NCBI RefSeq assembly: GCF_001625575.1
Contig: NZ_AUXV01000073.1
Span: 248,001-312,000, forward strand
DNA: 64,000 nt
Origin: Pseudoalteromonas luteoviolacea S2607
GTDB lineage: Bacteria; Pseudomonadota; Gammaproteobacteria; Enterobacterales; Alteromonadaceae
Reading direction: 5' to 3'
The notes under the pieces are model-generated. The model did not search any database. It was not told the DNA's origin and worked only from the letters and a program-made list of their open reading frames with translations. A program made the translations under genes and the position numbers. Shown here one piece after another: positions 60,295-64,000 of the stretch (its first letter is position 1; the number at the start of each line of letters is the position of its first letter).

Positions 60295-61497
60295 ATGTTA
60301 GAAATTAAACCTATTATCAATACCTTGATGCGCTCTAAAGCGGGTGCTTTACTGCTGATTTTACAAATTGCCATTACTTTGGCCATTGTAAGCAATGCGA
60401 TATCTATTGTGTCAGACAGAGTTGATAAGCTTAGTGAAGATACCGGTTATGATGAGCAAGGGATCATTGCTTTTACAGTGCTGACTTACAATAGAAATAT
60501 TGACCGGGCGAAGCAATTTAAAGAAGACATGGCCAAGTTAAAAGAAATTGATGGAGTCATCGAGGCCATGACTGTGAGTTCAATTCCATTGTCGAGTAGT
60601 GGTGGGTCTTGGATCATCAGTGATGAACCGGATGAAATGCAAGGGAAGCGCGTGGACAGCGGTTATATTCAAGCAAATCATAGAGTGGTAAATGCGTTTG
60701 GCCTCAAAGTGAGTGAGGGGAGAGATTTTGAGCCTCAGGACGAAAGTGATGGAACCGATAGCCAATTTCCTTCTGTGACAATTGTAAGTCGTGCGGTGGC
60801 AAACAAACTGTTTGGTGAAGGTCGGGGCCTCAATGAGTTTGTTTATAGTGGCGATAATATGATGAAGATTGTTGGCATTGTAGAAACCATGAAAAGCCAG
60901 TGGCCTGACTCTAAAATGGGTGACAATGTCATGCTCATTCCAAGAGAAAGAAGCAGCATGTATCAGCGTGTTATTGTAAAAACAGAGCCAAATCAACGAG
61001 CAAGAGTCATGAAGTTGATTGAGCCTTTACTGTTAGAAAATGAGCGCCAACGCGTAATTATTGATATCAAAGGGCTTGATGAAGCAAAGGCACAAACCTA
61101 TCAACGCGATACGCTGATGATAAGAATGCTGGTGGCGCTGATTGTATTCTTAGTGATTATTACTGCTTTGGGCATTTTTGGGTTAACCCATTTCAACATT
61201 AGCAAGCGGACTAAGCAGATTGGTACACGTCGTGCCTTAGGGGCAAGAAAGTCAGCCATCTTCAGCTACTTTCTAGTCGAAAACACCTTGGTGACGTTAT
61301 TTGGTGTCATGGCAGGTTCTATCGCAGCGTTGTATTTAGGTGGGCAATTGATGGCCTTATACAACATCCCAGCATTGGATTGGTCAATCGTACTTTATAC
61401 CGGCGTTGCGATGTTAGGTATGAGCTTAGTGTCTGTATATCAACCAGCTAAGCGGGCCGCCAATATTTCACCCAGTATAGCTACTCGCAGTATTTAA
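60295..61497 (+). CDS. MacB/FtsX-like ABC permease, second subunit
   Basis: This 400-residue inner membrane protein has the same layout as the preceding permease: a TM helix near residues 15-40, a periplasmic domain, and three C-terminal TM helices with the motif GTRRALGARKSAIFSYFL. ATG 60295 is chosen with GGGAG upstream; GTG 60286 is an alternative. It differs from classical MacB in having the ATPase on a separate polypeptide and two distinct permease chains. The operon continues into the sigma-54 regulator 17 bases later. Confidence 0.9.
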   Translation: MLEIKPIINTLMRSKAGALLLILQIAITLAIVSNAISIVSDRVDKLSEDTGYDEQGIIAFTVLTYNRNIDRAKQFKEDMAKLKEIDGVIEAMTVSSIPLSSSGGSWIISDEPDEMQGKRVDSGYIQANHRVVNAFGLKVSEGRDFEPQDESDGTDSQFPSVTIVSRAVANKLFGEGRGLNEFVYSGDNMMKIVGIVETMKSQWPDSKMGDNVMLIPRERSSMYQRVIVKTEPNQRARVMKLIEPLLLENERQRVIIDIKGLDEAKAQTYQRDTLMIRMLVALIVFLVIITALGIFGLTHFNISKRTKQIGTRRALGARKSAIFSYFLVENTLVTLFGVMAGSIAALYLGGQLMALYNIPALDWSIVLYTGVAMLGMSLVSVYQPAKRAANISPSIATRSI

Positions 61498-61511
61498 TCA
61501 GAGGAAACAAG

Positions 61512-61543
61512 ATTATGTTACACTCGAGTGGGTGTAACATAAT
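61512..61543. promoter_or_regulatory. 12-bp perfect inverted repeat spanning the regulator start codon
   Basis: ATTATGTTACAC (61512-61523) and GTGTAACATAAT (61532-61543) flank an 8-base loop. The chosen ATG 61515 lies in the first arm and the in-frame ATG 61542 at the end of the second, so folding in the mRNA would hide the start codon. Confidence 0.6.
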
Positions 61544-62891
61544 GAATAATAAACACATGGATAAAATACTTATTGTCGACGACAATCAGGCAGTTCTACA
61601 ATCATTATCTCTTCTTTTTGAATTGCATGACTATGAAGTCGTAGTCGCGAGCAGCCCGTTTGAAGCCGAGCAGGTGGTGCGATATCAGCGCGTTGAATTA
61701 GTAATTCAGGATATGAACTTTACGGCAGATACCACCTCCGGTGAAGAGGGCAAAGTTTTATTCCACAAACTACGTGAATTGTCGCCAAATTTACCAATCA
61801 TTTTGCTCACGGCTTGGACTGAGCTTGAAATGGCTATTTCTTTGGTTAAGGCTGGAGCCGCTGATTATTTAGCAAAACCTTGGGATGATGACAAACTTTT
61901 AGTATCTGTTGCTAACTTAATTGCGCTCGGTAAGGCTAGTTCGGATAGCCAGCAACTACACAGGCAGCAAGTAGAGCGAGAAAACTATCACGCAGATGCC
62001 GAACTGGCTGGCCTCATTTATGAGAGTGTTGCGATGCAGCGAGCTGTAGAAATGGCACTACAGGTCGCAAAGTCAGATGTATCTGTTTTGATCACTGGTG
62101 CAAACGGTAGCGGCAAAGAAAAAATAGCGCAGATCATTCAGGCAAATTCTAAGCTCGCTAATCGACCGTTTATTAAGGTCAATGCAGGTGCATTGCCTGA
62201 TAATCTAATCGAGGCAGAGTTGTTTGGTGCAGAGGCCGGCGCCTACACTGGGGCAAACAAAAAGCGCGTAGGGCGGTTCGAGGCGGCAGATGGCGGCACA
62301 CTGTTTTTGGATGAAATCGGTAATCTCCCATTATCTGGGCAAATGAAATTACTCAGAGTGTTACAAACAGGAGAGTTTGAACGCCTAGGTTCTGTTGAAA
62401 CACAAAAAGTAAATGTTAGAGTGATTTCTGCGACAAATGCGAATTTACTGAATGATGTTGCGACGGGGAAATTTAGAGAAGACCTTTTTTACCGTCTCAA
62501 TGTGATAGAAATAAACTTGCCAAGTTTGGCTCAGCGTACAGACGATATTTTACCGCTGGTGAGACATTTTTTGCCCGGTCGCCAAATAAGCCTGGAGGCC
62601 GAGAGAGCATTGTGTGCACACAGTTGGCCTGGCAATGTGCGAGAACTTGAAAATGCCTGCAAACGAGCTGGCGTGTTGAAACCGCAAGGAGAGCTCATCG
62701 CGCAAGATTTTGGCTTGCTGGATAACGCGATCCCAACATCGAATAAACTACAAGCCACAGAGCCGACAAAGCTAGAATTACAACAAGCGATGCATCAATG
62801 CCAAGGCGTCATCGCTAAGGTTGCGCGTCAGTTTGGGATGAGTCGTCAAGCCCTCTATCGCAGACTACAAAAACACGGAATTGAGTATTAA
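61515..62891 (+). CDS. Sigma-54-dependent response regulator (NtrC family)
   Basis: The 458-residue protein has a receiver domain (about 15-135, phosphoacceptor Asp66 in VIQDMNF, with the AKPW Lys). An AAA+ domain follows with Walker A GANGSGKE, the sigma-54 contact loop GAYTGA (Tyr in place of Phe), and the Walker B segment GTLFLDEIGNL. A C-terminal Fis-type HTH contains VARQFGMSRQALYRRL. It should activate the operon promoter near 56912, and perhaps others. GAGGA lies 9 bases before ATG 61515; starts at 61542 or 61557 would give shorter versions beginning nearer the receiver. The stop overlaps the next start as TAATG. Confidence 0.92.
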   Translation: MLHSSGCNIMNNKHMDKILIVDDNQAVLQSLSLLFELHDYEVVVASSPFEAEQVVRYQRVELVIQDMNFTADTTSGEEGKVLFHKLRELSPNLPIILLTAWTELEMAISLVKAGAADYLAKPWDDDKLLVSVANLIALGKASSDSQQLHRQQVERENYHADAELAGLIYESVAMQRAVEMALQVAKSDVSVLITGANGSGKEKIAQIIQANSKLANRPFIKVNAGALPDNLIEAELFGAEAGAYTGANKKRVGRFEAADGGTLFLDEIGNLPLSGQMKLLRVLQTGEFERLGSVETQKVNVRVISATNANLLNDVATGKFREDLFYRLNVIEINLPSLAQRTDDILPLVRHFLPGRQISLEAERALCAHSWPGNVRELENACKRAGVLKPQGELIAQDFGLLDNAIPTSNKLQATEPTKLELQQAMHQCQGVIAKVARQFGMSRQALYRRLQKHGIEY

Positions 62892-64000
62892 TGAGTGGCC
62901 CATTAAGTAAATTAAAGCGCAAAGTTATTTTATTAATCTTTGTCAGTATTTTTATATCTTGCTCACCCGTGACTTTACTTTCTACTTGGCAGAACTGGCT
63001 TATATTGAGTGTGGTTGCCAGCTTGAGCTGTTGTCTGTTGTTAAAGTTAGTATTTCATAAGCTTATTAAAGCGGTTGAGGCGTTGAATGTCGGATTGTTA
63101 AACTTTAAAGATGGTGACTTTTCAAACCAATTGGCGTATCAAAGTGATGATGAGTTTGGCGAATTATGCCAACTTTATAACGAAACTGCACAACAGCTGA
63201 GAAAAGAAAAGCAATGGCTGTATCAAAGGGAAATGATGCTAGACAAAATGTTGCAAAGCGCGCCGCAGGCATTGCTGTTAATTAATGATAATGGTGTGGT
63301 GGTGTTTGCGAACCAAAGTGCTCAAAACTTGGTGGGTAGTGTGCAAGCGCTTGAAGGCTTATCAATTTCACAACTAGAGGATACGGCACCGCAAGAAATA
63401 ACGACAGCCATTAGCACAGCACAAGATGGCCTAATCAGTATTTGCCAAGGTGATGTAGATGAGCAAGTTTGGCACGCTTCTGTTGGTGAAATTTTATTGA
63501 ATAATCAACACCACAATTTGTATATCTTTAAACAGCTTACCCGTGAATTAAACCGTCAAGAAGTCGCTGTATGGAAAAAAGTTATTCGAGTTATTAGCCA
63601 TGAATTAAACAACTCGCTAGGGCCAATTTCGTCGATGTCACATAGCGGAAAAATCATTGCCACTAAATTGGATGATACGAGGTTACATCGTGTATTTAGC
63701 ACCATTGACGAACGTATTTCCCACCTGACTGAGTTTGTACAAGGGTATGGCACATTTGCAAAGTTACCGATGCCGATTTTGAGCACAATCGAAATTCGCC
63801 CTTTACTTGAGTCGATTCAACTACAGTGGCCAAGCCGAATTCAATGTGATGTAGACACATTGCAAGCTGATAAAGGGCAGCTTGAACAACTCATAATTAA
63901 TCTATTAAAAAATGCCCATGAGTCAGGTTCAGAGCCAGATGCTATCTCTCTTAGCGTTCAGTCAAGCAACGGGATAACTAAGTTTCTCTTTGAAGATGCT
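62891..64000 (+). CDS. Sensor histidine kinase, C-terminus outside window
   Basis: The frame is open to the right edge (370 residues visible). It begins with two hydrophobic segments (about residues 10-28 and 36-55) separated by only a short loop. A HAMP-like stretch (NFKDGDFSNQLAY ... DDEFGEL), a PAS domain (about 115-215), an H-box with VISHELNNSLGP and the start of the ATPase domain (QLIINLLKNAHESG) follow. The almost absent periplasmic part suggests sensing within the membrane, as in intramembrane-sensing kinases. The ATG overlaps the regulator stop (TAATG), so this is the cognate kinase. Confidence 0.9.
   Translation, partial: MSGPLSKLKRKVILLIFVSIFISCSPVTLLSTWQNWLILSVVASLSCCLLLKLVFHKLIKAVEALNVGLLNFKDGDFSNQLAYQSDDEFGELCQLYNETAQQLRKEKQWLYQREMMLDKMLQSAPQALLLINDNGVVVFANQSAQNLVGSVQALEGLSISQLEDTAPQEITTAISTAQDGLISICQGDVDEQVWHASVGEILLNNQHHNLYIFKQLTRELNRQEVAVWKKVIRVISHELNNSLGPISSMSHSGKIIATKLDDTRLHRVFSTIDERISHLTEFVQGYGTFAKLPMPILSTIEIRPLLESIQLQWPSRIQCDVDTLQADKGQLEQLIINLLKNAHESGSEPDAISLSVQSSNGITKFLFEDA

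Overview
The window looks like chromosome from a marine gammaproteobacterium, most probably a pigmented Pseudoalteromonas of the P. luteoviolacea type. The evidence is the AT-rich coding sequence, a complete violacein operon with a MATE exporter beside it, many hybrid sensor kinases, and a marine-style collection of secreted peptidases. The genus is an inference; no rRNA or other marker gene is present. I saw no tRNA, rRNA, insertion sequence, prophage or CRISPR array.

Layout. 1-5.2 kb: glutamate synthase large subunit (minus strand, runs off the left edge). 5.2-6.8 kb: a tryptophanyl-tRNA synthetase gene behind a short leader peptide with two adjacent Trp codons and a set of mutually exclusive hairpins, one of which covers the ribosome binding site. 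6.8-14.2 kb: vioABCDE, minus strand, tightly packed. 15-16.4 kb: MATE exporter. 16.7-17.1 kb: MerC-like protein behind a Zur-box-like palindrome. 17.4-22 kb: a hybrid PAS sensor kinase convergent with a response regulator that has an unrecognised output region. 22.2-31 kb: secreted BSP-type metallopeptidase, GNAT acetyltransferase, EamA transporter, a candidate small RNA, SYLF lipoprotein, diguanylate cyclase, amino-acid permease and PhoD-like phosphatase.

31.4-44.8 kb is a peptide-bound proline / trans-4-hydroxyproline utilisation region. It holds two M24 (Xaa-Pro type) peptidases, an ornithine-cyclodeaminase-family reductase, a lipoprotein with a gluzincin HExxH...E motif, a DadA-like FAD dehydrogenase, a hydroxyproline epimerase, a DHDPS-family deaminase, a ketoglutarate-semialdehyde dehydrogenase and a GntR/FCD regulator. 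The same palindrome (core TTGTATACAA) lies in three promoter regions of this stretch, upstream of the first M24 gene, upstream of the metallopeptidase lipoprotein, and between the two divergent hydroxyproline operons. That links the unknown metallopeptidase to this pathway and suggests a collagen or gelatin scavenging regulon.

44.8-49 kb: a stand-alone type III polyketide synthase and a large TonB-dependent receptor. 49.1-52 kb: a second hybrid kinase plus a response regulator of the same layout as the one at 21 kb. 52-56.8 kb: Hsp20 with a sigma-32-like promoter, a small unknown protein, PaiB-like and GNAT proteins divergent from a MocR regulator, and a secreted histidine phosphatase. 56.8-64 kb: a MacA-like adaptor, an ABC ATPase, two FtsX/MacB-like permeases, a sigma-54 activator (GAYTGA loop) and its sensor kinase (cut by the right edge). 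Two perfect dyads and a sigma-54-like promoter precede this operon, consistent with self-activation of an envelope efflux or stress system.
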